DNA of 64,000 nucleotides, from positions 266,453 to 330,452 of the forward strand of contig JAHDRW010000008.1 of assembly GCA_018433085.1 (NCBI GenBank), read 5' to 3'. This document shows positions 1 through 8,405 of this stretch, one piece after another. A program made the translations under genes and the position numbers. The stretch comes from Deltaproteobacteria bacterium (GTDB lineage: Bacteria; Desulfobacterota; Desulfomonilia; UBA1062). The notes under the pieces were generated by a model. It worked only from the letters and a program-made list of their open reading frames with translations, did not search any database and was not told the origin of the DNA. Numbering within the stretch: position 1 is the first letter of the stretch; each line of letters starts with the position of its first letter.

Positions 1-662
1 TCTTTGAGCTCGAGCATCCGCCTCAGCATGAAGTCGAAGAGATGAACGGGCTTGAAGGGCACCTCGATGCCGAAGGCCGGCGCCCATGAGGTATAGGTGC
101 CGTAGCACTCGTCGTGATAGCAGATGAGCTCGTTTACGCCGGACGGCTCCAGGTGGAACTTCATGATGTTCTCGATCACGACCGGAAGCCGCTCCTTGAT
201 GGTGGAGTTCCGGGCAAAGTGGAGAAACATGAGATTGCAGAAGATGTCCGGGCCGCCGATGGTCGAGACCCCCTCGAAGATCCTGCCCCTGATCCCGCCC
301 CTCATCATGTCGAAAAAGCACATGTTGATGACCGGGTCATGGACCTCTTTGCGCCGGATCTTGCCCCGGGGACCCATCATGGTCACCTGGGACTTCTCGA
401 TGGGCTTAGGGACCGGGTGGACGCCCAGCTCCTCCTGCCGCTCCACGATGAGGTAGAAGGGGTGGTTGCCGTGCGGGCAGTACTCCTCGCAGGCATAGCA
501 GGTGACGCATTCGTGCAGGATCGAGGACATCTGCCCGCGAACCAGCCGGTCGTGCTCCTCCTTGGCCCTGTCCTGATCCAGGTGGATGTACTGGCACCTC
601 ATGATGCAGTCCACGGTATCGCACTTCAGGCATATGTCCGGATCAAACCGAAGCCTCTGCAT
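1..662 (-). CDS. Fe-S binding oxidoreductase, HdrD/GlpC-like (partial, 3' end outside window)
   Basis: The first 220 codons of a minus-strand gene are visible; it runs off the left edge. The ATG at 662 is preceded by an AAAAGGAGGACCC ribosome site. The N-terminus carries two Cys clusters: C11, C14, C19, C23, then C52, C55, C58, C62 followed by Pro, as in 4Fe-4S ferredoxin-type domains. A later Cys pair (CYHDEC, about residues 180-185) precedes a conserved-looking stretch and resembles the Cys-rich modules of heterodisulfide-reductase-like proteins. In this family such proteins pass electrons from Etf or acyl-CoA dehydrogenases to the membrane or to thiols. It is last in the visible minus-strand acyl-CoA operon, with etfBA divergent from that operon, which fits such a role. 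The exact partner is inference. Confidence 0.75.
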   Translation of the reverse strand, partial: MQRLRFDPDICLKCDTVDCIMRCQYIHLDQDRAKEEHDRLVRGQMSSILHECVTCYACEEYCPHGNHPFYLIVERQEELGVHPVPKPIEKSQVTMMGPRGKIRRKEVHDPVINMCFFDMMRGGIRGRIFEGVSTIGGPDIFCNLMFLHFARNSTIKERLPVVIENIMKFHLEPSGVNELICYHDECYGTYTSWAPAFGIEVPFKPVHLFDFMLRRMLELK

Positions 663-760
663 GGGTCCTCCTTTTTGAAAGGCTCTTCGGGCCTCCTCGC
701 CCTCATGGTGCCGGCGCCGTGGTGCGGATCTAGCGGGCAGATTGCGCGAATCCCCTCTTT

Positions 761-1678
761 TTACTTTGCCTTCACCTCCCCGGTGAGAAACCCCGGATCG
801 GTGTATGCGGGGTTCGGGTAGGCATAAAAGCCTTCCCCGGTCTTGAAGCCGAGCAGGCCCTTTTTCACATAGTTTTTCAGAAAATCCGCGTTTGCCTGGG
901 CCTGGGCATCACCGGTCTTTTTGGCCCAGTAATCGGTGATGGTGTGGACCGTGGAGAGCCCCACCTGATCCATGATACCGAAGGGGCCGACCGGGGTGTG
1001 CATGACGCCCATCCACGAGCGGTCGATGTCCTCGATCGAGGCCACGCCCTTCGACGCCAGGGTGAGCGAGGAAAAGAACAGGCTCGAAAGCATGGTGTTG
1101 AACACGTAGCCGTTGTTTTCCCGGTTGAGCATGATCACGATCTGGCCGATGCTCTTTGCAAACCCGCTCACGAGATCGGTCACCTCGGGTGCGGTGCCCG
1201 GATGGGGCATGACGTCCACTACATTGGAGATCCGGACATCGTGAAAATGGAGCGCCGCGAACCTCTCCGGCCTGCCGGTCTCCTCCGCGATCATGGAGGG
1301 AACCAGCATGGAGGTGTTGGTGGTGAAGATCGTGTGCTCCGGGCAGAGCTCGTTGAACCGGCGGAATGTCTTCGCCTTGATTGACGGATCCTCGGGGACG
1401 GACTCGCTGATGAAATCCGCGTCGCGGGCCGCAAGCGCCGGGTCCGTGGCGGTCGAGATGCGCCCCATGGTCTCGCCGAGCTGAACGGGGGTGATCCTGC
1501 CTACGGAGACGAACCACGACCCGAGCTTTTCCATGCGATGGACGGCCTTGTCCAGGATCTCTTCCGAGAGGTCGTACATTACCACGGTGTAGCCGTGCAT
1601 GGCGCAGGAAAACCCGATCTGCTGGCCCATGGTTCCTGCCCCGAGGATGAGAACGCGCTTGATATCGGAAACTTCCAT
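761..1678 (-). CDS. 3-hydroxyacyl-CoA dehydrogenase (NAD-dependent)
   Basis: 305-residue protein of the 3-hydroxyacyl-CoA dehydrogenase family, which oxidises (S)-3-hydroxyacyl-CoA to 3-ketoacyl-CoA. A Rossmann fold starts at residue 8 with GAGTMG at 13-18. The ATNTS-like stretch (TTNTSML) and the substrate-side HFHD segment are in the usual order, and the C-terminal domain contains the MGVMHTPVGPFGIMDQVGL motif. Length is typical for stand-alone family members (280-320). The start has a GAAGGAGG site upstream. It sits 56 nt downstream of the SDR gene in the same operon. Substrate chain length cannot be told; acetoacetyl-CoA/hydroxybutyryl-CoA or longer substrates are all possible. Confidence 0.88.
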   Translation of the reverse strand: MEVSDIKRVLILGAGTMGQQIGFSCAMHGYTVVMYDLSEEILDKAVHRMEKLGSWFVSVGRITPVQLGETMGRISTATDPALAARDADFISESVPEDPSIKAKTFRRFNELCPEHTIFTTNTSMLVPSMIAEETGRPERFAALHFHDVRISNVVDVMPHPGTAPEVTDLVSGFAKSIGQIVIMLNRENNGYVFNTMLSSLFFSSLTLASKGVASIEDIDRSWMGVMHTPVGPFGIMDQVGLSTVHTITDYWAKKTGDAQAQANADFLKNYVKKGLLGFKTGEGFYAYPNPAYTDPGFLTGEVKAK

Positions 1679-1734
1679 GCATTGCCTCCTTCAAGAAAAA
1701 AGATTGTCGCCGCTTAAGGGGAAAAGCCCCCGGC

Positions 1735-2499
1735 TCACGCCAGTGCCCCTCCGTCCACCACCAGGGACGCCCCGGTGGTAAAGGGTGCGGCGTCCGACAC
1801 CAGGTAGAGCACCGCACCCGCGATCTCACCCGGCTGGGCGTGCCTTCCCATGGGGATCATCTTGACCGCGTAGTCGTAGATCATGTCGTTTTCCATGATG
1901 GCCTTCGAGAAGTTGGTGTCCACCAGTCCGGGCAGCAGGGCATTGACCCGGATGTTCTTGCCGGCAAGTTCCTTGGCGAAGGCCCGGGTCATGGATATGA
2001 GCCCCGCCTTGGTGATGGAGTATACCCCCTGGAAGGGCGCGGGCTTGATGCCGTTGATGGAAGATACGTTCACGATGGAGCCGCCTCCGGCCTCGATCAT
2101 GAGCTTTGCCGCGTACTGGACCATGAAGAAGGGGCCTTTGAGGTTCACGTCAAAGGTCTTGTTCCATACCCCCTCATCGGCGCCGATCATCTCGCCGAAA
2201 TACGGGTTGGTGGCCGCGTTGTTGATAAGGATATTCAACGTGCCGAACCTCTCGCGTATGTTCCCGAAGAGCGTCTCGATCTGCTTGAGATCGCCCACGT
2301 GACAGGCCATCACGTCGGCCTTCCCTCCCCTGGAGGCTATCTTTTCGGCAACCCCTTGCAGGGCGTCCGCCTTTCTGCTCGCCAGAATGCAGTGCGCCCC
2401 GTAGTCCGCCAGCGTCACGGCGATGGCCTCTCCGATGCCTCTGCTCGCGCCGGTCACCAGGGCGATCTTTCCATCAAGCCGGAAATCTACCTTATCCAT
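1735..2499 (-). CDS. SDR-family oxidoreductase (FabG-like)
   Basis: 254-residue classical short-chain dehydrogenase. It has the cofactor motif TGASRGIG at 16-23, NNAA at about 93-96, a catalytic Ser at 146/147, and YSITK giving Tyr160 and Lys164. The C-terminus ends ASLVVDGGALA, the usual family ending. Ribosome site AAGGAGGG lies just upstream. Family members reduce or oxidise carbonyl/hydroxyl groups of acyl-CoA, ketones or sugars. With an APH-type kinase and an ACAD10/11-like dehydrogenase in the operon, a role like the LvaD ketoacyl-CoA reductase of levulinate catabolism is a reasonable inference; an ordinary 3-ketoacyl reductase is the alternative. Confidence 0.88.
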   Translation of the reverse strand: MDKVDFRLDGKIALVTGASRGIGEAIAVTLADYGAHCILASRKADALQGVAEKIASRGGKADVMACHVGDLKQIETLFGNIRERFGTLNILINNAATNPYFGEMIGADEGVWNKTFDVNLKGPFFMVQYAAKLMIEAGGGSIVNVSSINGIKPAPFQGVYSITKAGLISMTRAFAKELAGKNIRVNALLPGLVDTNFSKAIMENDMIYDYAVKMIPMGRHAQPGEIAGAVLYLVSDAAPFTTGASLVVDGGALA

Positions 2500-2632
2500 A
2501 AGCCCTCCTTAAAAAAGCTCTGTATTCCGTTTCCTTTTCCCTCCGTGCCCGGCCGGGAATCCTTCTTCTCAGGAAAAGGAGGGGTGCGCCCTTTCCACCG
2601 GAGCACATCCCCCCCTTTCCCGGATGCCTTCT

Positions 2633-3709
2633 TCAATGGCCCTCGCGCCCGCCCCCCCGCATCGTTCTCAAGGCTGCCTGCTCGAGGATATGCACGGCGA
2701 AGATGAGCATCTTGAACCGTTCGTCTTTTGTCTGGCCGTGATAGAACCGGTAGTAGATCTGCTGGGCGATGACCGCCAGTCGGAAGAGCCCGAAGCACAG
2801 GTAGAAATCGAAGTTGTCGATCCGGACACCGGTGAGCTCTGCATAGCGCTTGACCATCTCCTCGCGGGTCATGGCCCCGGGCAGCGTGGTGGGAAGCATC
2901 CGCGCGGCCTGGAAATCCTGGGGGTCGTCCGCCTGTACCCAGTACCCGAGCGAGCTGCCCAGGTCCATGAGCGGATCGCCGATCGTGGCCATCTCCCAGT
3001 CGAGCACCCCGATGATCTCAAGCGGATTGTCCGGATTGAGCACCACGTTGTCGAATTTGTAGTCGTTGTGGATGATGCCCGGTTTGGGGAAGTCGGGCGG
3101 CATCCTCTCGACAAGCCACAGCATGACGTTTTCGAAGTCCGGGGCATCGGGGGTCCGCGCAGAGCGGTAGCGCTCAGACCAGCCTTCAACCTGCCTCTTC
3201 ACATAGCCTTCGGGCTTGCCGAAGCCGGTCAGGCCGATGGCCTTATAATCGATGGCGTGGAGCTGGTAGTGCACGTCGAGCAGGTTCTCGCACAGGGTAC
3301 GCATCTCCGACGGGCTGAACTCAAGGCCCTTGGGCGGGTTTTTCCTCAATATGATGCCCTTGATGCGCTCCATCACATAGAACGGACAGCCCATCACGGA
3401 TTCGTCCCCGCAGTAGAGAAGCGGCCTGGGGCAGTAGGGGTAGACGTCTTTGAGTGCGCTCAGGATCCGGTATTCCCTGCCCATGTCGTGGGCGCTCTTT
3501 GCCTTTGTGCCAAAGGGCGGTCTCCTTAAGACCAACTCGGTATCGCCCACGCGGATCAGGTAGGTGAGGTTGGAAAATCCGCTGGGGAACTGCTCGACCA
3601 CCAGGTCGCCCGAAAGCCCGGACAGCGAGCCCCGCAGGTACTCTCCCACCTTTCCCGTATCGAGCTCTTCCCCCTGTCTGATATCTTCCGCCCTGTCGGA
3701 AAGATCCAT
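2633..3709 (-). CDS. APH-family phosphotransferase of acyl-CoA metabolism (ACAD10/11 kinase type, LvaA-like)
   Basis: 358 residues with the aminoglycoside-phosphotransferase/choline-kinase fold: a Gly-rich loop PSGFSNLTY at 42-50, the Brenner catalytic motif HNDYKFDN at 214-221, and the metal-binding DWE at 237-239. The ATG at 3709 (MDLSD) was chosen because GGGGAGGGGAAGG lies just before it; the longer frame to 3898 would run into the upstream tetR gene. Relatives fused or adjacent to acyl-CoA dehydrogenases (mammalian ACAD10/11, Pseudomonas LvaA) phosphorylate the 4-hydroxyl of 4-hydroxyacyl-CoA. The nearby ACAD10/11-like gene makes that the favoured role. There is no sign of antibiotic resistance. 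Confidence 0.87.
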   Translation of the reverse strand: MDLSDRAEDIRQGEELDTGKVGEYLRGSLSGLSGDLVVEQFPSGFSNLTYLIRVGDTELVLRRPPFGTKAKSAHDMGREYRILSALKDVYPYCPRPLLYCGDESVMGCPFYVMERIKGIILRKNPPKGLEFSPSEMRTLCENLLDVHYQLHAIDYKAIGLTGFGKPEGYVKRQVEGWSERYRSARTPDAPDFENVMLWLVERMPPDFPKPGIIHNDYKFDNVVLNPDNPLEIIGVLDWEMATIGDPLMDLGSSLGYWVQADDPQDFQAARMLPTTLPGAMTREEMVKRYAELTGVRIDNFDFYLCFGLFRLAVIAQQIYYRFYHGQTKDERFKMLIFAVHILEQAALRTMRGGGREGH

Positions 3710-3807
3710 TGCCTTCCCCTCCCCTTTTGGAGACCATCCTCGAACCGGGGGGAACGTGTCATCCCGATATGCATACCTCGGGAAACCCGGTTTCAAGAAC
3801 AGGTCTT

Positions 3808-4494
3808 TTAGTCCCTGATCAAAATATATGACAAGATGAGATCCACCAGGAACTCGCCGTACTGTTCCACCGTGACCTTGCGGCGCTCGTACTTCCACCT
3901 CTTGAGGTACCAGTCCTGGAGCATGGCCTTGATCAGCGCCGCGCTCAACCGGGGGTCGACCTGCCGGAACACCCCTTTGGCCATGCCTGCCTCGATGATT
4001 TCGGCAAAGATCCCCTCGGTGAGGAGCTCTGACTCGATCGCCTTTCTATGGGCATCCCTGGGCAGGTTCTTGGTCTCCATGTAGGAGAAGTAAAACCAGG
4101 GCTGCATGACCTCGCTCAGGTAGAGATGGACCTGGATGGCCGTCTTGAGCTTCTCCGCCGGTTCGTCGATCCCGGAAAGGCTTTCGTTCATGACCTTCAC
4201 GACCACGATCCTTCCCTGCTGCTGAATCATGTCAAGGAGCTCTTCCTTGCTGGAGATGTATGCATACAGGGCACCCATGCTCAAGTTCGCCTCGCTGCTC
4301 AGGTCGCGCAGGCTCATGGAGGCGAAGCCCTTGGCGTTGCCGATGGCGAGCGCGGCATCCAGGATCTTCACCAGGTTCCTCACCGCGACCTTTTCCTTCT
4401 TGATCTTGATGCGGTCCCTGTTCTCCGCCAGGAGGTCACGGGAGATGTCCTCCTTGGAGAGACGGATCGATTTCCTGAATGCCTCGAACTTCAC
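3808..4494 (-). CDS. TetR/AcrR-family transcriptional regulator
   Basis: 228 residues. The N-terminal TetR helix-turn-helix spans about residues 38-90, with the typical SLRDLSSEANLSMGALYAY recognition region, followed by an all-helical ligand domain. Translation starts at GTG (4494) behind a GAGGG site. The N-terminus is about 35 residues longer than in many TetR proteins and is charged (RIKIKKEK). The gene sits inside the acyl-CoA operon, 23 nt after the dehydrogenase stop, so it probably controls its own operon in response to an acyl-CoA. The 14-bp palindrome at 6510-6523 at the head of the operon is the obvious candidate operator. Confidence 0.87.
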   Translation of the reverse strand: MKFEAFRKSIRLSKEDISRDLLAENRDRIKIKKEKVAVRNLVKILDAALAIGNAKGFASMSLRDLSSEANLSMGALYAYISSKEELLDMIQQQGRIVVVKVMNESLSGIDEPAEKLKTAIQVHLYLSEVMQPWFYFSYMETKNLPRDAHRKAIESELLTEGIFAEIIEAGMAKGVFRQVDPRLSAALIKAMLQDWYLKRWKYERRKVTVEQYGEFLVDLILSYILIRD

Positions 4495-4517
4495 GCCTGC
4501 CCTCTATTTTCCCTTAC

Positions 4518-5726
4518 TCAGCGTATCTCCCGCCCCTCGTACTCCCTGAGAATCCTCCTGGCCAGCGATACCTTGTGCACCTCGTCGGCCCCGTCATAGA
4601 TCCTGGCCGCCCGCTCGTGACGATAGAAGAATGGGACGATGATGTCGTCGGTCATGCCCAGTCCCCCGTGGACCTGCAGGGCCTTGTCGATCACGTCCTG
4701 CATCACGTTCGCGGTAAAAAACTTGATCATGGACACATCCTGCCGTGCGGCCTTGTTTCCGTACTTTTCCATCTTCCAGGCCGTGTTCAGGATCATGAGG
4801 CGCGCGGCCTGGATGTTGGCGGCGCACTCGGATATCCATGCCTGGATGATCTGCCGGGTGGCCAGGGTCTTGCCGTCAGGCGAGATGGCCCGATTGGACG
4901 CCCGGGAACACATGAGGTCGAAGCATCGCTTGCAGATGCCCATCCAACGCATGCAGTGGTGAATCCTGCCCGGGCCGAGGCGCTCCTGGGCGATAACGAA
5001 CCCATGCCCCTCGCCGCCCAGAAGGTTCTTCTGCGGCACGCGGCAGTTCTGGTAGAGGATCTCGCCGTGGCCCGTGTAATCCGTGCCCGGCTCCCCCATG
5101 ACCGGGATGTTCCTGACCTGGTTGAAGCCGGGCGTGCTGCAGGGTACGATGATCATGCTCGCCTGGAGATAGGTGGGCGCATCCGGGTTGGTGACCGCCA
5201 TGACGATGGCGAACTCGGCCCCGTCCGAAGACGAGGTGTACCATTTCTGGCCGTTGATGACGTAGTCGTCTCCGTCCTTGACCGCCGTGGTTTCCATCAT
5301 GACCGGGTTCGAGCCCGGCAACTCCACCTCGGTCATGGAAAAGCAGCTTCGGATCCTGCCATCGACCAGAGGCCGCAGATATCTTTCCTTCTGCTCGTCG
5401 GTCCCGTGCAGGTGGAGAATCTCGATGTTCCCGGCATCGGGCGCCTGGCAGCCGAATACATAGTGGCCGATCGGAGTTCGTCCGAGTGCCTCGGAGACGA
5501 AGGCGTGCTCCACCAGGTTCAGTCCCATCCCGCCGTACTCCTTCGGGTGGTTCGGTGCCCACAGCTCCATCTTCTTGACCATGTCGCGCTTCTCCCTGAG
5601 AGCCGGGAGCATGGCCCTGAAGTCCTTGCCCAGAAACTCGCGCTCCATGGGGATGAGCTCCTTGTCAACGAACTCGTCGATCATCTCCGTGATCGCCTTG
5701 ATCTTGTCCGGGATTTCAAAATCCAT
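4518..5726 (-). CDS. Acyl-CoA dehydrogenase, ACAD10/11-like
   Basis: 402 residues. FAD-dependent acyl-CoA dehydrogenase fold: N-terminal helices, the beta domain with CFSMTE about residue 140, then the C-terminal helical domain. Features recalled from mammalian ACAD10/11 are visible: APDAGN near residue 105, RLGPGRIHHCMR in the C-terminal half, and DGADEVHK near the end, where classical medium-chain enzymes have a catalytic Glu in YEG. Start at 5726 is fixed by AAAGAGGAGGG upstream; the frame further upstream is antisense-like low-complexity sequence. ACAD10/11 enzymes act on phosphorylated 4-hydroxyacyl-CoA, and the adjacent kinase gene supports that role. Electrons would go to the divergent EtfAB. 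A conventional acyl-CoA dehydrogenase is the alternative. Confidence 0.9.
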   Translation of the reverse strand: MDFEIPDKIKAITEMIDEFVDKELIPMEREFLGKDFRAMLPALREKRDMVKKMELWAPNHPKEYGGMGLNLVEHAFVSEALGRTPIGHYVFGCQAPDAGNIEILHLHGTDEQKERYLRPLVDGRIRSCFSMTEVELPGSNPVMMETTAVKDGDDYVINGQKWYTSSSDGAEFAIVMAVTNPDAPTYLQASMIIVPCSTPGFNQVRNIPVMGEPGTDYTGHGEILYQNCRVPQKNLLGGEGHGFVIAQERLGPGRIHHCMRWMGICKRCFDLMCSRASNRAISPDGKTLATRQIIQAWISECAANIQAARLMILNTAWKMEKYGNKAARQDVSMIKFFTANVMQDVIDKALQVHGGLGMTDDIIVPFFYRHERAARIYDGADEVHKVSLARRILREYEGREIR

Positions 5727-5752
5727 ATCACTACCCTCCTCTTTGGGGTTGC

Positions 5753-6466
5753 TCACCGGTAGCTGACGAGCCTGTGCCGGTCGGCGTGCAGGTCCAGGTG
5801 GCTGGAGCAATTGAAGCCCGCCAGGGTGATCCGCTTGTCGTTGTACATGAACTTGGTGTACGACGCATTGATTACCTGCCAGTTGAGCCGGATGGCAGCC
5901 TCCGGTGAGAGCGACAGGGCGTGCTGCATGGCGGCCGCGATGGGTCCGCCCGAGGTAAAGGCAAGAATGACCTTGCCCCTTCCCTGCTCCTTCATGATTC
6001 GATCGAGACCGGCGGCAACCCGTGCGCAGAATTCGCTCCACGTCTGAACACCGCCATTATCGAATCTGCCGGAGACCCACCGGAGCATGGCATCCTCGAA
6101 GACACGCCTGAAAGACTCCTTGCTCTCGTACATGCGCGGGAGGTGCTCCCGGATCGCGGGGTCTTGGTCCTGCATGCCGGGGAGCTGGGAGAGGATGACG
6201 GCGGAGGAGTCGAACTCGTCGAGCCCGCCCAGGACCGTGGCCTCGGAAAGCATGTGCCCGTGCCTCCGATAGCACTCCCGTACCTCTTTTTCCGTGTCTT
6301 TCTGGCGGACCATATTCCCTGAATAGACGGCATCGGGCACTACCGAGGCCTCGACGAAATGCTCTCCGAGAATGAATGCCTGCTGCCTGCCCATGGGCGA
6401 GAGCCTGTCATAGTTTTCCGAACCGAACGATGCCTGTCCGTGACGGATAAGATACAGCACACTCAT
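5753..6466 (-). CDS. Histidine phosphatase superfamily protein (phosphoglycerate mutase-like)
   Basis: 237 residues. The N-terminal RHGQA motif (R8, H9, G10) provides the catalytic phospho-accepting His. A second Arg/Glu region and a late GGPIAAAMQH segment correspond to the second His region of branch-1 enzymes. Members remove phosphate from small molecules or act as mutases. It is the first gene of the minus-strand acyl-CoA operon, 26 nt ahead of the acyl-CoA dehydrogenase. Mammalian ACAD10 also carries a phosphatase-family domain (HAD type), so a role on phosphoacyl-CoA intermediates is conceivable; this is inference. Confidence 0.82.
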   Translation of the reverse strand: MSVLYLIRHGQASFGSENYDRLSPMGRQQAFILGEHFVEASVVPDAVYSGNMVRQKDTEKEVRECYRRHGHMLSEATVLGGLDEFDSSAVILSQLPGMQDQDPAIREHLPRMYESKESFRRVFEDAMLRWVSGRFDNGGVQTWSEFCARVAAGLDRIMKEQGRGKVILAFTSGGPIAAAMQHALSLSPEAAIRLNWQVINASYTKFMYNDKRITLAGFNCSSHLDLHADRHRLVSYR

Positions 6467-6509
6467 AGGCTTAAGCTATATCAGGGAAAGAAGAGGCCTG
6501 TCAATCATA

Positions 6510-6523
6510 AACGAACGTTCGTT
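6510..6523. promoter_or_regulatory. Perfect 14-bp palindrome, candidate TetR operator
   Basis: AACGAACGTTCGTT is a perfect inverted repeat in the 135-nt gap between the divergent histidine-phosphatase operon and etfB. Size and position fit a TetR-type operator for the regulator at 3808-4494, and it lies about 12 nt upstream of a possible etfB -35 box. Binding is inference. Confidence 0.55.
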
Positions 6524-6535
6524 CGGTTTTTTACA

Positions 6536-6564
6536 TTGCAAATGTTTCCTTTTTTGGATATGGT
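6536..6564 (+). promoter_or_regulatory. Possible sigma70 promoter of etfB
   Basis: TTGCAA (6536-6541), a 17-nt spacer and TATGGT (6559-6564), each matching four of six consensus bases. The predicted start is about 30 nt before the etfB ATG. Confidence 0.35.
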
Positions 6565-6601
6565 ATGCGCAAAAAGAAGCGAGAACATGGAGATTGAGGC
6601 C

Positions 6602-7384
6602 ATGAAGATCCTCGTCTGCGTCAAGCAGGTGTGCGACAGCCCGGATACCCTTTTGTTCGATGAGTCCGCCGGACGGGTGACGTTCGGTCCGCACACGGTC
6701 TTCAGGATAAACCGCTACGACGAGTACGCGCTCGAGGAGGCGCTCCGCATCCGGGAGCGCCTGGGAGACGTCATAGTCGACGCCGTTTCCGTGGGCCCTC
6801 CCCGGGTGGGCAGGACTATCCGGCGCGCCCTGGAGATGGGTGCGGACCAGGGAATCCATGTGAGGACCGGCGGCGATGACTGTCCCGGCGCGTTCGAACG
6901 CGCTCACCTCATCGCATCGGTAGCACGCGGCCGGGGTTATGATCTCGTTCTGGCCGGGATCATGGCCGAGGACGACATGGAGTCCCAGGTGGGTGCGCTC
7001 CTGGCCGGACTGCTGGGATACGGGTGCGCCACCGGGGTAATTTTCGAGGAGTTGTCCGCCGACAGACGCGAGGTCTCTGTGGAGCGGGAGGTCGAGGGAG
7101 GCTCCCGGGAATGCCTGGCACTGGTCCTGCCCTGCGTGCTCACGATCCAATCGGGAATCAATACGCCCCGGTACCCCGCGCTTTCACACGTGCTCAGGGC
7201 ACGCTCCGCAGAACTGGAATGCATCGAGGCATCCGGTCTTGCAGTTCCGCCGCCGCCCCAGAACATCGTTCGCATTCTCCCGCCCGCAGAGGGGAGACAG
7301 GGGGAGATCATCGGGGGAACCGCCGTCGAGAAGGCCGAAAAGCTCATACGTATTCTCCGCGAGCATTCCCTGTTGCCCAGGTAA
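6602..7384 (+). CDS. etfB: Electron transfer flavoprotein beta subunit
   Basis: 260 residues. Begins MKILVCVKQV and has the INRYDEYALEEALR segment and the AMP/FAD-side AGIMAEDDMESQVG loop. The Etf-beta signature near residue 160-190 (VEREVEGG, ending INTPRYPAL) is clear. Start 6602 is preferred over an in-frame ATG at 6587 because GGAG and GAGG lie just upstream and family proteins begin at MKILV. With EtfA it forms the soluble heterodimer that takes electrons from acyl-CoA dehydrogenases. The etfA start lies 9 nt after its stop, so the two are co-transcribed. Confidence 0.92.
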   Translation: MKILVCVKQVCDSPDTLLFDESAGRVTFGPHTVFRINRYDEYALEEALRIRERLGDVIVDAVSVGPPRVGRTIRRALEMGADQGIHVRTGGDDCPGAFERAHLIASVARGRGYDLVLAGIMAEDDMESQVGALLAGLLGYGCATGVIFEELSADRREVSVEREVEGGSRECLALVLPCVLTIQSGINTPRYPALSHVLRARSAELECIEASGLAVPPPPQNIVRILPPAEGRQGEIIGGTAVEKAEKLIRILREHSLLPR

Positions 7385-7393
7385 GGAGCGGGG

Positions 7394-8359
7394 ATGGACG
7401 GACGATTTTTCATCATTGCCTTTCACGAGGGCGGCAGAATCCAGGAGGAAACCTGGGAGTTGGTTTCCTTTGCCCGCAGGTGCGGTGCAGCCGACCCGGC
7501 CATGATAGTGCTCTCGGACGAGGGCACCATCGAGCCGCTTGCCGATGAGCTCGCGCACCGCACCGGGCTTAATGTGGTCGGCCTGGCAGGCAACCACCTT
7601 AAGGGGTACACGGCCGAGGCGTATATCAGCACCCTCGTCCCGTTCTTCCGGGACACACGCGGGGAGATCTGCATCACCGCAACTCATACCTCCCGGGGCA
7701 TCGATTTCGCCCCGCAGCTCTCCGTGATGATCGATGCCTGCTGCATCACTGCGGTCGAAGATGTGGGTGAGGGAACCTTCATCCGTTCCCTGCACCACGG
7801 GAGGTTCCGGGGTGAGGTGCGCGCAGACCGGGCGGCAGCGGTCCTGACCGTGATGCCCGGGGCGTTCGCCCCGGAGGATGCCGAGCGCGAAAAACCGGGA
7901 AAGGTCAGGATCGTGCCGGCAGGCGACATCTCCCTCTCCACCCGCAGCCACGGGACAAGGGCGCCGGTTCATGCAAACATAGGCCTGACCAAAGCGGAGG
8001 TCGTGGTTTCGGCGGGCAGGGGGGTGGGCAGCAGCGAAAACATCCGGCTCGTCGCGATGCTTTCTTCGCTCTTCCCCAAGTCGGCTCTCGGCGCGACCCG
8101 CGGGGTATGCGACCAAGGCTGGCTGGATTACAGCCATCAGATCGGGTCGACGGGGAACACCGTCTCGCCGCGGCTCTATCTGGCCTGCGGTATTTCCGGC
8201 GCGGTCCAGCACATCGCCGGGATGAAGAATTCCGGCATGATCGTTGCCGTCAATACCGATCCCTGTGCCGCGATCTTCCGCGTCGCCCATTACGGCATCG
8301 TGGAAGACCTCACGACCTTCATCCCGCTGCTGGTGGACAGATGCCTCAAGAGAGAGTAA
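7394..8359 (+). CDS. etfA: Electron transfer flavoprotein alpha subunit
   Basis: 321 residues. The C-terminal FAD domain is unmistakable: SAGRGVGSSENIR, then ALGATRGVCDQGWLDYSHQ, then GSTGNTVSPRLYLACGISGA and AVNTDPCAAIF in order. The N-terminal domain is the more variable Etf fold. Forms the heterodimer with EtfB and hands electrons to a quinone- or Fe-S-linked acceptor; the Fe-S protein starting at 662 is a candidate. Nothing in the sequence alone decides whether this EtfAB is bifurcating. Confidence 0.93.
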   Translation: MDGRFFIIAFHEGGRIQEETWELVSFARRCGAADPAMIVLSDEGTIEPLADELAHRTGLNVVGLAGNHLKGYTAEAYISTLVPFFRDTRGEICITATHTSRGIDFAPQLSVMIDACCITAVEDVGEGTFIRSLHHGRFRGEVRADRAAAVLTVMPGAFAPEDAEREKPGKVRIVPAGDISLSTRSHGTRAPVHANIGLTKAEVVVSAGRGVGSSENIRLVAMLSSLFPKSALGATRGVCDQGWLDYSHQIGSTGNTVSPRLYLACGISGAVQHIAGMKNSGMIVAVNTDPCAAIFRVAHYGIVEDLTTFIPLLVDRCLKRE

Positions 8360-8405
8360 AGAAGGCAAAAAGACACGGCCCGATGATCAATTCAAGGGAG
8401 GAGTT

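Noticed and set aside
3710..3898. Longer start for the APH-like kinase (421 residues)
   Set aside because: It would overlap the tetR gene and lacks family-like sequence; the ATG at 3709 has a strong ribosome site.
4479..5762. Long plus-strand open frame opposite the acyl-CoA dehydrogenase
   Set aside because: No family-like motif and no ribosome site; it is a high-GC antisense frame of a clear gene.
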